Shown in pieces: positions 56,801-63,814 of a stretch of DNA of 64,000 nucleotides. The first letter of the stretch is position 1. Every line of letters begins with the position of its first letter. Below the pieces are notes generated by a model that ran no database searches, was not told the DNA's origin, and saw only the letters and a list, made by a program, of their open reading frames with translations. The stretch is from the NCBI GenBank assembly GCA_963774445.1, contig CAVZFC010000029.1, positions 124,001 to 188,000 on the forward strand. Direction: 5' to 3'. Origin of the DNA: CAVUQH01 sp963774445. GTDB taxonomy: Bacteria; Myxococcota_A; Polyangia; Haliangiales; Haliangiaceae. Made by a program: the position numbers and the translations under genes.

Positions 56801-57138
56801 GTGTTCATCGCCACGTAGCCGGGGGTGGTCTTGTTGATGCTGACCAGGATGTTGTTCCGGCGAACGGTGATGTCCGAGTAGTAGAAGGTCGCCGAGTAGG
56901 TGCCCGGCGGCAGGTTGGTGATCTTGTACTGGCCGCTGCCGTCGGTGATGGCCGACTGCGTGCCCTGTAGGGCCGGCGAGGTGACGACCACGGTGACGCC
57001 GGCTAGGCCGTCGCCCGTGGCTTTGTCGGTGACGACGCCCTGGATGGCGCCGGTGACGGCGGTCTGCGCGAAGGCGCGCTGCCCCAGTGAGCACACCAGC
57101 ACCAGGCTGCCGAGAAGTGCGAGCTTTTTGATGAGCAT
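53821..57138 (-). CDS. Oar-like TonB-dependent outer-membrane receptor
   Basis: 1105 residues. Signal peptide (V-C-S-L-G-Q-R-A-F-A-Q), N-terminal carboxypeptidase-regulatory-like domain (about 27-110; G-V-V-T-D-K-A-T-G-D-G-L-A-G-V-T-V), plug (V-P-G-R-T-F-E-S-A-L, Y-V-V-D-G-V-N-T-T-G-L, G-G-V-V-N-V-V-T-K-S-G-S-N-E), and a beta-barrel ending L-G-A-R-L-T-F with terminal Phe. This is the Oar subfamily layout; in Myxococcus xanthus Oar is needed for development and for secretion of the protease PopC. ATG 57138 has GAGGAG 7 bp upstream. It follows the Ig-like lipoprotein at 31 bp and probably shares its promoter. No clear TonB box was located. Confidence 0.92.
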   Translation of the reverse strand: MLIKKLALLGSLVLVCSLGQRAFAQTAVTGAIQGVVTDKATGDGLAGVTVVVTSPALQGTQSAITDGSGQYKITNLPPGTYSATFYYSDITVRRNNILVSINKTTPGYVAMNTSQAGGEVIVIDAKAPSIDPTSTTQGVTLDQDYTKNIPVPGRTFESALGAAAGSAGDDLGVSFSGSTSLENTYVVDGVNTTGLTYGTVGSPLINNFIEQIEIITGGYNAEHGRATGGVVNVVTKSGSNEFAGSVFSNIVPGFLRADARRAPRQGTSIDATTNLAYQLDFGFDLGGPIVKDKVWFYVGFAPQLARLDITKITKRRTDCRTLMPDGTLSACDPVNNRDGQADIDPNTGFYIYEDLDRQPLNSTATSYQFVSKINFAVAPEHQGQISLIGTPASGESVGVAGSPDAISRDSSQLTTDLSAKWTSKFNNNKTELEAVMGWHRSTFTSNSINDAVNDTPRQNLYYGNLGTWSMLGYESDKTRVGCTDSGANDPYPLIPNCPDDGLVGYTIGGPGGKADQKEERLTALLAATQRVKAAGNHEIKAGLDLESNRLDSVRDISGGVYYDVYLAPYNQTYSLRWIKLEPPQENDPAMFDQICKNSTGSSTAAEQFNCAYLGPNDVSGNTFNWAAYARDSWQPLPNLTFNYGVRYEEQRLRYAKGLQNTPDPFTGVERGTNAMLLKNMWAPRLGVLYDWTKEGRSKIYGHWGRFYESIPMDINDRSFGGETLYRQIYDSTSQCGNVVDGIGGASGPGCDENVGGADPAGGSNILGSGVLVAPGIKAQYLDEYILGIEYEVVEDLKVGLAYKNRRLGRILEDVSVDNADTYILANPGEDVDTSGLQKKLDALMNDPNANPDDVTRLQNEIAQFKRLSLFDKPRRDYNAIELTATKRFSRNFYAQGSYTYSRTQGNFGGLYSADNGQVDPNITSQFDLIELLSNRDGPLPQDRPHYIKLDGYYIFDFKKAGELTTGVRLRALSGIPINALGKHYLYGYNESFLLPRGAMGRTDFDYGADLHIGYGKKLGKGMNLEVYTDLFSIFNTQGTYSVAETYTLDESNPIVGGQYEDLVFLKKQTQQGGETADPVGRYVNFLNTTSRYTPFYARLGARLTF

Positions 57139-57169
57139 GATGGTTCTCCTCGAATTCACTTGGTGCCGC

Positions 57170-58399
57170 TTACATCGCGTCAACGCCGGCGTCGGCCGCC
57201 GGGGCCGAGTCGGGCTGCGGGCCAGCGTCCGGCGTCGGGGTCACGTCCGCCGTGGTGAAGGTCAACGTGAAAGCCTGGGGCAACGTCCCACCGAAGATGT
57301 CGGCGATGCTCGTGTCCACGGTGATGGTGTGCATGTTGTTCGGCGTGTAGCCGCCCTTGACGGTGATGTTCACCAGCGTCGGATCGGCCTGGTTGAGCGT
57401 GGCCGTGGTGCAGGGGGGCGTGTCGCCGTTGTCCGCGCACAGCGGGAAGGTGGTGCTCTCGTCGGCGACGGTGACGGCCGTGGCGACGGTCGCCTCGTCG
57501 ATGGCGGCGTTGAACTGCACCAGCGCGGCGGCGTCGGTCGAGCCACCCGAGGTCAGGCGCACGTTGGTGGCGCCCTCGCGCGGGTCGGTGCCGATGACGT
57601 TCAGCCCCTCGACCGTCCAGCTGATGGCCGAGAAGTCCCCCGGGGTGCAGGTGCCGCTCTTCGGCGCGCACGGCCGGATGTCATCCTTGTCGACCACCGA
57701 CGGATCGATGTCGATGGTGCAGGTCGCGCCGGTGCGCAGGCCCTGCGTCGGTACGATGATGATCGCCGGACCCAGGCTGTCCACGCCGAGCGGGCCGGCG
57801 GTGATCTCCTGGTTGCCCGACGGTTGCCAGAAGCTCTGCTGCTGGTCCCACGGGATGTCGGTGCCGTCGCAGGTGATGCTGACGACGCCGGCGATCATCC
57901 GCGTGTCGTCGACCGCGCCGTCCGGCTCGGCGATGCCGGCGGAGCCGACCTCGTCGAGGATGCCGATAGGGCCGTCGGCGCTCTGGCAAACGGTCGTGCA
58001 CTTGTTGGCGATCTCTTCCGGGCTGCCCGAGCAGTCGGCGATGTCGTCAGGCCCCGTACCCACGGGAACTTTGCTCCAGCTGCCGTCGGCACACGCGATC
58101 TCTTCGAGGTTGTTGCCGCGCAGGAGCTCGTCGAAGACGATGCGGATCTTCTGCTTCGAACGCGCCGAAGCGTTGGTCACCACGCCGTCGTCGTCGGCCA
58201 GGTCCGGGTGGCTTCCGAAAGCCAGCGATGACTTGCCGCTCTCGTTGACGAACACCTGGAGAATCTCCGGTGGACCCTCCGGATGCAGATCGGTGCTGTT
58301 CCTCGTGTCACTGCAACCGGCACCGAGCGCGGTGAATGCCAGTCCGACACTCGCCAACCCGGCGGCACCGAGCCCGCCAACCATCGTGAACCTGCGCAT
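57170..58399 (-). CDS. Ig-like (Big_5-type) lipoprotein, partner of the TonB receptor
   Basis: 409 residues. Lipoprotein signal with A-L-G-A-G-C (Cys 29). The mature region has several beta domains with Cys pairs and, at about 270-385, a Big_5-like Ig domain (G-A-T-N-V-R-L-T, L-V-Q-F-N-A-A-I-D, F-T-L-T-F-T-T-A-D). A Pro/Asp/Ala-rich tail follows. It is the first gene of a two-gene unit with the receptor, so it is probably a surface substrate-binding or receptor-associated lipoprotein. Substrate unknown. A good sigma-70-type promoter lies about 70 bp upstream. Confidence 0.85.
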   Translation of the reverse strand: MRRFTMVGGLGAAGLASVGLAFTALGAGCSDTRNSTDLHPEGPPEILQVFVNESGKSSLAFGSHPDLADDDGVVTNASARSKQKIRIVFDELLRGNNLEEIACADGSWSKVPVGTGPDDIADCSGSPEEIANKCTTVCQSADGPIGILDEVGSAGIAEPDGAVDDTRMIAGVVSITCDGTDIPWDQQQSFWQPSGNQEITAGPLGVDSLGPAIIIVPTQGLRTGATCTIDIDPSVVDKDDIRPCAPKSGTCTPGDFSAISWTVEGLNVIGTDPREGATNVRLTSGGSTDAAALVQFNAAIDEATVATAVTVADESTTFPLCADNGDTPPCTTATLNQADPTLVNITVKGGYTPNNMHTITVDTSIADIFGGTLPQAFTLTFTTADVTPTPDAGPQPDSAPAADAGVDAM

Positions 58400-58467
58400 A
58401 TCCTCTTGGCTCCCTGGAGCTCCTGGCTCCTCACGAATTCGCGCAACAGCGCGAAAGTTCCGGGCCT

Positions 58468-58495
58468 TTTACAAGGCGGTCCGAATCCTTGTCAA
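58468..58495 (-). promoter_or_regulatory. Sigma-70-type promoter for the lipoprotein-receptor pair
   Basis: On the minus strand TTGACA (58495-58490) is a perfect -35; TGTAAA (58473-58468) is the -10 after 16 bp. Predicted transcription start is near 58461, about 60 bp before the lipoprotein start. Distinctive because strong housekeeping-like promoters are rare in this window. Confidence 0.6.
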
Positions 58496-58739
58496 GGGTC
58501 GCGCAGCCGGCGGCCGAAACAGCTGTTGACAAGGGGACCCGTAGAAACATTCCCGGCTGGGTATCACCCCGACTTGGCAAGCAGGAACCGTCTTCCGCCT
58601 CACCAGTGGTAACAGGATGATGCCCGTGCATCTCGACTCTTTTGACGTAATCAGCATCACGTATCGTGTCCGGGATGCGGGGCGTGAGCGCCCGCGCCGG
58701 TGATAGCGCGGCAGGCGGGAGAAAGGTTCACCGCGAGGC

Positions 58740-58768
58740 AAAAAAAAGCGCCGGCGGAGGGCCGGCGC
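58740..58768 (-). terminator. Intrinsic terminator of the ExbB-ExbD operon
   Basis: GCGCCGGC / loop / GCCGGCGC (8-bp perfect stem, 5-nt loop) followed on the minus strand by eight T residues. It begins 26 bp after the second exbD-like stop. Classical rho-independent terminator. Confidence 0.92.
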
Positions 58769-58793
58769 GTCGGGTTTCGGACGATTGGCGGCG

Positions 58794-59249
58794 TCAGGGA
58801 GCGGGGGCGCCCTGCTGCTCGTCGCGGATCTTGAGCGCCACCTTCTCGGCGCCGACGCCCCTGAGGGTGTCCATGGCGCCGACGCAGTCGCCGTACTCCA
58901 CGTCGTCCTCACAGTCGACGAAGACCACCTTCTCCAGGTGGTGGTGGGCGATGACCGGCTTGATCTTCTGCGCCAACTCGACGAGCGGCACGGTGGTGTC
59001 GTCGCTGCCACCCTCGGAGATGACCACGCTGCCGTCGGCCTTGACCTTGATCGAGATCTGCTTGGACGCCGTGGTCGGATCCTCGTCGGCGTCCAGCTTG
59101 CGCGGCACCTCGATGGTGATCTGCCTCATCATGATCGGCGTCGTCACCAGGAAGATGATCAGCATGACCAGGACCACGTCGACGAGCGGCGTGACGTTGA
59201 TGTCGCTCTTGGGCGCGGATCTATCGCCGCCACCAGCAGAGATGCCCAT
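58794..59249 (-). CDS. ExbD/TolR-family protein (second copy)
   Basis: 151 residues. N-terminal TM helix (about 24-42) with I-N-V-T-P-L-V-D-V-V-L-V-M-L-I-I-F, the ExbD/TolR signature including the TM aspartate (Asp 24). The periplasmic domain has acidic residues and two Cys (V-D-C-E-D-D, G-D-C-V-G-A) that could form a disulphide. Last gene of the operon. The neighbour is a similar but distinct ExbD, so the complex may contain both or they may form alternative motors. Confidence 0.93.
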   Translation of the reverse strand: MGISAGGGDRSAPKSDINVTPLVDVVLVMLIIFLVTTPIMMRQITIEVPRKLDADEDPTTASKQISIKVKADGSVVISEGGSDDTTVPLVELAQKIKPVIAHHHLEKVVFVDCEDDVEYGDCVGAMDTLRGVGAEKVALKIRDEQQGAPAP

Positions 59250-59252
59250 CGG

Positions 59253-59723
59253 CTACTCCTTCTTCTCCACTGTGCCCAGGTCGATGCCGCTGACGCCGAG
59301 GTCGCGCACCGCCATGATCAGTGGGTAGACCTTGCCGTAGGGGACCTTCTTGGCCGCCTTGACGTAGACGCGTTGCTCCTTGGCATCGGTCGAGCGCCAC
59401 GCCTCGACCACCGCCTTCTTGAGCTCCTTGTAGTCCGGCATCTCTTCCTTGTCGAAGTAGAGCTTGCCGTCTTCGTCGATCGCCACGATCGGCTGGTTCT
59501 TGTCGGCTTGGGTCTGGTGGTTGAGGGTCTCGGGCAGGGGCACCTCTTTGCCGCGCGAGAGCAGCTTCGAGATGATCATGAAGATGATCAAGAGGACCAG
59601 GCAGACGTCAACCAACGGGGTGACGTTGATCTCGTTGCGCACCTGATCCAGCTTGGCCTTCTTCTTGTGGACCAAGCCGTGGCGCCGCCTGTGCGACGAC
59701 CCGCGGGGGGCGGGTGCGCTCAT
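59253..59723 (-). CDS. ExbD/TolR-family protein (first copy)
   Basis: 156 residues. A basic cytoplasmic N-terminus (H-K-K-K-A-K-L) precedes the TM helix with E-I-N-V-T-P-L-V-D-V-C-L-V-L-L-I-I-F (Asp in the membrane). The periplasmic domain is D-G-K-L-Y-F-D-K and R-V-Y-V-K-A-A-K-K-V-P-Y, ExbD-like. It starts 1 bp after the ExbB stop and ends 3 bp before the second exbD-like gene, so all three are translationally coupled. Confidence 0.93.
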   Translation of the reverse strand: MSAPAPRGSSHRRRHGLVHKKKAKLDQVRNEINVTPLVDVCLVLLIIFMIISKLLSRGKEVPLPETLNHQTQADKNQPIVAIDEDGKLYFDKEEMPDYKELKKAVVEAWRSTDAKEQRVYVKAAKKVPYGKVYPLIMAVRDLGVSGIDLGTVEKKE

Positions 59724-59724
59724 C

Positions 59725-60411
59725 TCAGACGCGCCCCTCTTTGAGCACGTAGTCGATGAACTCGGAGGCGACGTCGTTCATGTCGACCACGATGTTCTCG
59801 ACCCGGCCGGTGTAGTAGTTGAAGCCCATGGCGGCGGGAATGGCCACCAGGAGGCCGAACGCGGTGGAGACCAGCGCCTCGGCGATACCCGGTCCGATGA
59901 CGTCGATGGTGCCGCCCTCGGACAAGAGGTTGAACGACGAGATGATGCCGATGACGGTGCCCAGGAGGCCGATGAACGGCGCGATCGAGGCGACCGTGGC
60001 CAGGCCACCCAGGCCCTTGCGCAGGCCGGCGGTCTCGCGCTCCTTGACCCGCTCGAGCGCGCGGTTGACCGAGTCGACCAGGTCGAACTCACCCACGTCC
60101 TCGGGGCCCTCGTTCTCCAGCGCCTCACGGCCCTGCTTGTAGGCCATCAGGCCCGACTCGACGACCTTGGCGATCGGGCTGCCGTGGTGCACGCGGGCGG
60201 CCTTGAGCGCATCGTCGACCTTGCGCTTGGACAGGTAGTCGCGAAGGGCGACGACGTAGCTGTACGACTGGCGGATGCCGCGCCGGAAGACGATCCAGCG
60301 CTCGACAATGACGAAGAGGCTCCACAGGCTCAGGACGAGCATGAAGAGCGAGATGCCCCTCACCGGCCAGCTCATCGACCCCCACATATTCATCAGCGTG
60401 AAACCGTGCAT
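59725..60411 (-). CDS. ExbB/TolQ/MotA-family proton-channel protein
   Basis: 228 residues. Three TM helices (about 21-40, 137-158 and 177-200) with the family core P-F-I-G-L-L-G-T-V-I-G-I-I and P-G-I-A-E-A-L-V-S-T-A-F-G-L-L-V-A-I-P. With the ExbD proteins it should form a proton-motive-force-driven motor for the TonB-like protein upstream. ATG 60411 lies 57 bp after the TonB-like gene. Confidence 0.94.
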   Translation of the reverse strand: MHGFTLMNMWGSMSWPVRGISLFMLVLSLWSLFVIVERWIVFRRGIRQSYSYVVALRDYLSKRKVDDALKAARVHHGSPIAKVVESGLMAYKQGREALENEGPEDVGEFDLVDSVNRALERVKERETAGLRKGLGGLATVASIAPFIGLLGTVIGIISSFNLLSEGGTIDVIGPGIAEALVSTAFGLLVAIPAAMGFNYYTGRVENIVVDMNDVASEFIDYVLKEGRV

Positions 60412-60468
60412 GGCGACTTTCCTTCTTCTTCCTTTGGTTGCCGACCTGGATTGCGACCGGGAGCCGGA

Positions 60469-61239
60469 CTACTTCTTCTGGTTGTAGATGAACGTGACCG
60501 ACGTACACACCGGCACCGCCTTGCCGTTGACCTTGAACGGGCGGTACTTCCAGCGGCGCATCGTCAACTTGATAGTCGAGTCGTAGGCGGGGTAGCCGGA
60601 CGACTTGAGCATGTTCAGATCCGTGACGGTGCCGCCCGAGGAGAGACACATCTTCACGGTGGTGACCACGCGGGTCAGGCCGTCACGCTTGATCTTCAGC
60701 TTGGTCGAGTCGTCCGGGACGATGTTCTTGTCGCCGGACAGGCGCTGCTGCTCGAGCGCCACCTGCGGCACGATCTGCGGCGGCTCCTCGTGCTTGGTCG
60801 GCGGCGGGGGCGGGGGCGGTGCGTTGATCAGCGGGCTGTTGGGATCGCAGGCCGGACCGGTGCAGGTCAACCAATCCACGCCGTTCTCGTCGCCGTCCGG
60901 ATCGCCCTCGACGTCCGAATCGATGTCGGTCGCCTCCAGCGGCTTGTCCAGCTTGATCGGCTGGGTGGTCTCGGACGGCTTGCGCTTGACGACCTTCTTG
61001 TCGGTCTTCTGCTTGTGCTTGTGGCGGCTGCCCTTCTTGGCCGGCGGCGGCGCCGGCGGCGGCGCGCTGACCGCGATGGCCACGCCGCCCTTGGGCAGGG
61101 CCAGCTTTTCGATCTGCCACCAGCCACGGATCACCACCGCCATGATGACGATCACGTGAATCGAGATCGACACGATGAGGATCAGCCAGACCCACTTGGG
61201 CAGCTTCCTCTGTTTGGCTTCCGTGTAGTGTTCGAACAT
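60469..61239 (-). CDS. TonB-like energy transducer
   Basis: 256 residues. One N-terminal TM helix (about 16-37) followed by a Pro/Lys-rich, periplasm-spanning region (A-P-P-P-A-P-P-P-A-K-K, then P-P-P-P-P-P-P-T-K-H) and an acidic insert with C-T-G-P-A-C. The last 80 residues are a TonB C-terminal domain (S-S-G-Y-P-A-Y-D-S-T-I, W-K-Y-R-P-F-K-V-N-G-K-A). It is expected to carry energy from the ExbB/ExbD motor to outer-membrane receptors such as the Oar-like one 2 kb away. Same strand and probably same operon as the ExbB/D genes. Confidence 0.9.
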   Translation of the reverse strand: MFEHYTEAKQRKLPKWVWLILIVSISIHVIVIMAVVIRGWWQIEKLALPKGGVAIAVSAPPPAPPPAKKGSRHKHKQKTDKKVVKRKPSETTQPIKLDKPLEATDIDSDVEGDPDGDENGVDWLTCTGPACDPNSPLINAPPPPPPPTKHEEPPQIVPQVALEQQRLSGDKNIVPDDSTKLKIKRDGLTRVVTTVKMCLSSGGTVTDLNMLKSSGYPAYDSTIKLTMRRWKYRPFKVNGKAVPVCTSVTFIYNQKK

Positions 61240-61271
61240 CGAATGTACCTCCTGGCCGATCCGGTCTCGGG

Positions 61272-62231
61272 CTAGCCGTCCTTGGCCGGAGCAGCGGAGT
61301 CGTCGTCGTCAGCCCCGTCGCCGTCCCCCTGGTCGTCGCCGGATCCGGCCTGCTCCTTCTTCTGCTGCGCCTTGAGCTTGTCGCGCAACACGGTGAGCTG
61401 GCGGACGTGCGCCTGCGCCGCGGCCTCGTCGGCCACTCGAGCCCACGACGCGCGGTGCGCCAGGGCGCGGAACTGGAACAGGGAGCTCGAGTAGGACTCG
61501 ATCTCGAGGGCCGCGTCGAGCCCGACGTCGAGCTTGCCGGCCTTCTCCAGCGCCGCCAGACCGACGTCGGCGATGCGCAAGCGCTCCATGCCGATGACCT
61601 TCTGCCGGTTGGACAGCTTGTGCCACGCCAGTCGGGCGATGTTGGACAGCGCCTTGGCCTTGGCGTCAGGGGTGGTCTCGGCGTCGGACTGCTTGTCGTA
61701 GTACTCGACCGACGCGTCCCAGTTTCCAGCCTGTCGGTTGATGCCCGCCAATATGCCTAGGACCTCGGTGTTCTTCGGTTCCTTGGCTAGCCGGCCCTCC
61801 CAGTACGAGAGCGCCTTCTTGTACTGGCCCGAATCGAGCCACAGCTTGGTCATCAGCCCGATGACCTTGCCGTCTTCGGGGAACTTCTTCAGATAGATGA
61901 GGAAGTGCGCGGCCGCCTTGTCGGCGATCTGGGCGATCTCTTCCTGCTTGGCGTCAGGGTCTGCTTGCTCGCGCATGAAGATCTGGCGGTAGGCCAGCCC
62001 GGCGTTGTGATGGCCGATCACCAGCTTGGGCTCGATCTTGAGCGCTTCTTCGTAGAGCGCGGCCGACTCCTCGAACTTGCCCTTGCCGTAGAGGCGCCCC
62101 GCCTCCTGGATCTTGCGGCGGGCGTTGAACTGATCGCAGCCACCAAGGGCAACCGCGAGCAGGCAAACCGCCGAGATAACGGCGAAAAGCGAGCCTCGAC
62201 TCGGACGGCAAAACGGGGGAGCCGGATTCAT
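61272..62231 (-). CDS. TPR lipoprotein upstream of the TonB operon
   Basis: 319 residues from ATG 62231; codons further upstream in this frame look non-coding. Signal peptide ends A-V-A-L-G-G-C (Cys 32). TPR units follow (A-G-R-L-Y-G-K-G-K-F-E-E-S-A, G-H-H-N-A-G-L-A-Y, A-L-S-Y-W-E-G-R-L-A-K-E-P), then a helical region and an acidic Asp/Gly tail. It sits 32 bp before the TonB-like gene, so it may scaffold the TonB complex at the outer membrane. The tail is low-complexity and disordered. Confidence 0.85.
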   Translation of the reverse strand: MNPAPPFCRPSRGSLFAVISAVCLLAVALGGCDQFNARRKIQEAGRLYGKGKFEESAALYEEALKIEPKLVIGHHNAGLAYRQIFMREQADPDAKQEEIAQIADKAAAHFLIYLKKFPEDGKVIGLMTKLWLDSGQYKKALSYWEGRLAKEPKNTEVLGILAGINRQAGNWDASVEYYDKQSDAETTPDAKAKALSNIARLAWHKLSNRQKVIGMERLRIADVGLAALEKAGKLDVGLDAALEIESYSSSLFQFRALAHRASWARVADEAAAQAHVRQLTVLRDKLKAQQKKEQAGSGDDQGDGDGADDDDSAAPAKDG

Positions 62232-62429
62232 GGAGCGCCGGAATATAGCCAGATTCGGCGCAGCCGAAAACCGGAAAGCCGAAAAACCTCGGATGCGTGC
62301 GCGATTCTGAGGGCTTGTGAATTCAGGCGACACGGTCGGTTCTCTTACTACAGACCCCGCTGCGGCGCCGGTCGGGCCGGGCCAACACCGTCTGGCAGCG
62401 CCGCGAACGGGGCGTATCGCCGCCGCGGA

Positions 62430-63065
62430 TCATTGTCTTCCCAGGCGGAACGGGTGGGTCTGCGGGAAATGATCGATGTCCGGCTCACCCGGGACATCGA
62501 GGACCACGCCGTGGAATGCATCCTCGACACAGGTGCCGATGCCGTCGTTGGCGACGTCCTTGGTGTGCGCGCTGATGCCGTCGATGGTCATCTTGCCGTC
62601 GTGGACCGATACCGTGACCACCGCCTGGAGCCGCGGATCGGGGCCGAGGTCACCTGGCGGGCGCTCCTTCTCGCACTGACGCACGACGGGGCGCAACGCG
62701 CCACGTACCTTCAATACCGCCTTCGGCGTCATCTGCCGCGGCTTGCCGTTGGAGGCGTGGGGCAGGTGGTCGAGCGGCGGCGGCTTGGACCGGTCGCTGC
62801 GGTGATCGCGCACCAGCACGCCGCCGTCGGTCATGTAGACGGTCGGCGGCCGCGGCTCGTCGGCGGCCGGGCGGACGGGGGAGATCTGCTTCGGCGCCCG
62901 CGACTCGAGGGCGGGCGGCGCCTCGACCGGAGCCCCGTGCACGGCCGGCTCCTGGGCGCTGGCAACCACGGGAGGAGAGTCACTGGACCGCGCAGCCACC
63001 AGCAAGGCGACCACGCCGGCGGCGATGACGACGCCGAAGGCGATGAGCAGATTGCGGGAGCTCAT
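62430..63065 (-). CDS. AgmX/PglI-like single-pass membrane protein
   Basis: 211 residues. TM helix at about 6-25, Pro/Ala-rich linker, and a C-terminal domain with V-V-R-Q-C-E-K ... A-V-V-T-V-S-V-H-D-G-K ... G-T-C-V-E-D-A-F, the two-Cys pattern of the AgmX/PglI C-terminal domain linked to gliding motility in Myxococcus. It lacks the GYF/zinc N-terminal modules of full AgmX. It overlaps birA by 4 bp (ATGA). A 198-bp gap separates it from the TPR gene; probably co-transcribed with birA and nadC. Confidence 0.65.
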   Translation of the reverse strand: MSSRNLLIAFGVVIAAGVVALLVAARSSDSPPVVASAQEPAVHGAPVEAPPALESRAPKQISPVRPAADEPRPPTVYMTDGGVLVRDHRSDRSKPPPLDHLPHASNGKPRQMTPKAVLKVRGALRPVVRQCEKERPPGDLGPDPRLQAVVTVSVHDGKMTIDGISAHTKDVANDGIGTCVEDAFHGVVLDVPGEPDIDHFPQTHPFRLGRQ

Positions 63066-63814
63066 GAGTCGGTACAGGCTAGCACCGATGGCTCGAGGTC
63101 ACCCGCGACCACGCGATGGGCGCGGCCGGCGGCGTCTTCCAGCAGCAGCGCGCCATCGGGAGCCAACTTCCGTGCGATGCCGGTCACAAGGTTGCCGTCC
63201 AGGGTAACTGTGACCGGGCCGGCATAGGCGCGCGCCTCCCAGTCGCCGCGCAGGGCCGGCACCCCGTCGCGGAGAAACGCCTCGATCCGCCGCTCGAGCG
63301 CCTCGAGCAACTCGCGCAGCACGTGGTCGCGGTCGGCGTCGCTGCCGGCGAGCACCAGCGACGTGGCCCGATCGGCCAGCTCGGGCGGGAACGCGCGGCT
63401 GCCGACGTTGACGCCGATCCCCAGGATCACCGCGTCCAGCGCGCCCGCCCGCGTCGTCATCTCGCACAGGATGCCGGCCAGCTTGCGGTCGCCGCAGAGG
63501 ACGTCGTTGGGCCATTTGAGCGCGGCGTCGACCCCCAGCAGCAGGCAGACGTCGGTGACCGCCAGGCCCGCGGCCAGCGCCAGCGGGGGAATCCGGTCCG
63601 GCGGCGTGGCCGGGCGGAGGACGCACGACAGATAGAGGTTCTCACCCGCGGGCGAGTGCCACGCCCTGCCCTGGCGCCCGCGACCGGCGCTCTGCGCGTC
63701 GGTCGTGACCACCGCGCCGTGGACCGCGCCCTCGCGCGCCCAGCGCGCGGCCTCGTCGTTGGTCAACCCGCACGACGGAAGGTGCCGCCGCTCGCGGCCG
63801 AGCCAGCCAGTCAT
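63062..63814 (-). CDS. birA: Biotin-[acetyl-CoA-carboxylase] ligase BirA (monofunctional)
   Basis: 250 residues. Joins biotin to the carrier protein through biotinyl-AMP. The adenylation signature G-R-G-R-Q-G-R (44-50) and K-W-P-N-D (100-104) are intact, and G-I-G-V-N-V is present. The N-terminal DNA-binding domain of E. coli BirA is absent, so it is a class I ligase without repressor function. ATG 63814 overlaps the nadC stop. Biotin ligase and a biotin carrier-like gene bracket the window; they are unrelated by position. Confidence 0.93.
   Translation of the reverse strand: MTGWLGRERRHLPSCGLTNDEAARWAREGAVHGAVVTTDAQSAGRGRQGRAWHSPAGENLYLSCVLRPATPPDRIPPLALAAGLAVTDVCLLLGVDAALKWPNDVLCGDRKLAGILCEMTTRAGALDAVILGIGVNVGSRAFPPELADRATSLVLAGSDADRDHVLRELLEALERRIEAFLRDGVPALRGDWEARAYAGPVTVTLDGNLVTGIARKLAPDGALLLEDAAGRAHRVVAGDLEPSVLACTDS

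Larger units (their letters stand above)
58400..58793. other. Intergenic region with promoter and terminator, 394 bp
   Basis: No gene. It contains the promoter of the lipoprotein-receptor pair (58468-58495), an AT-richer central part, and the strong terminator of the ExbD operon (58740-58768). A plus-strand T-T-G-A-C-A at 58525-58530 has no good -10. Confidence 0.8.
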
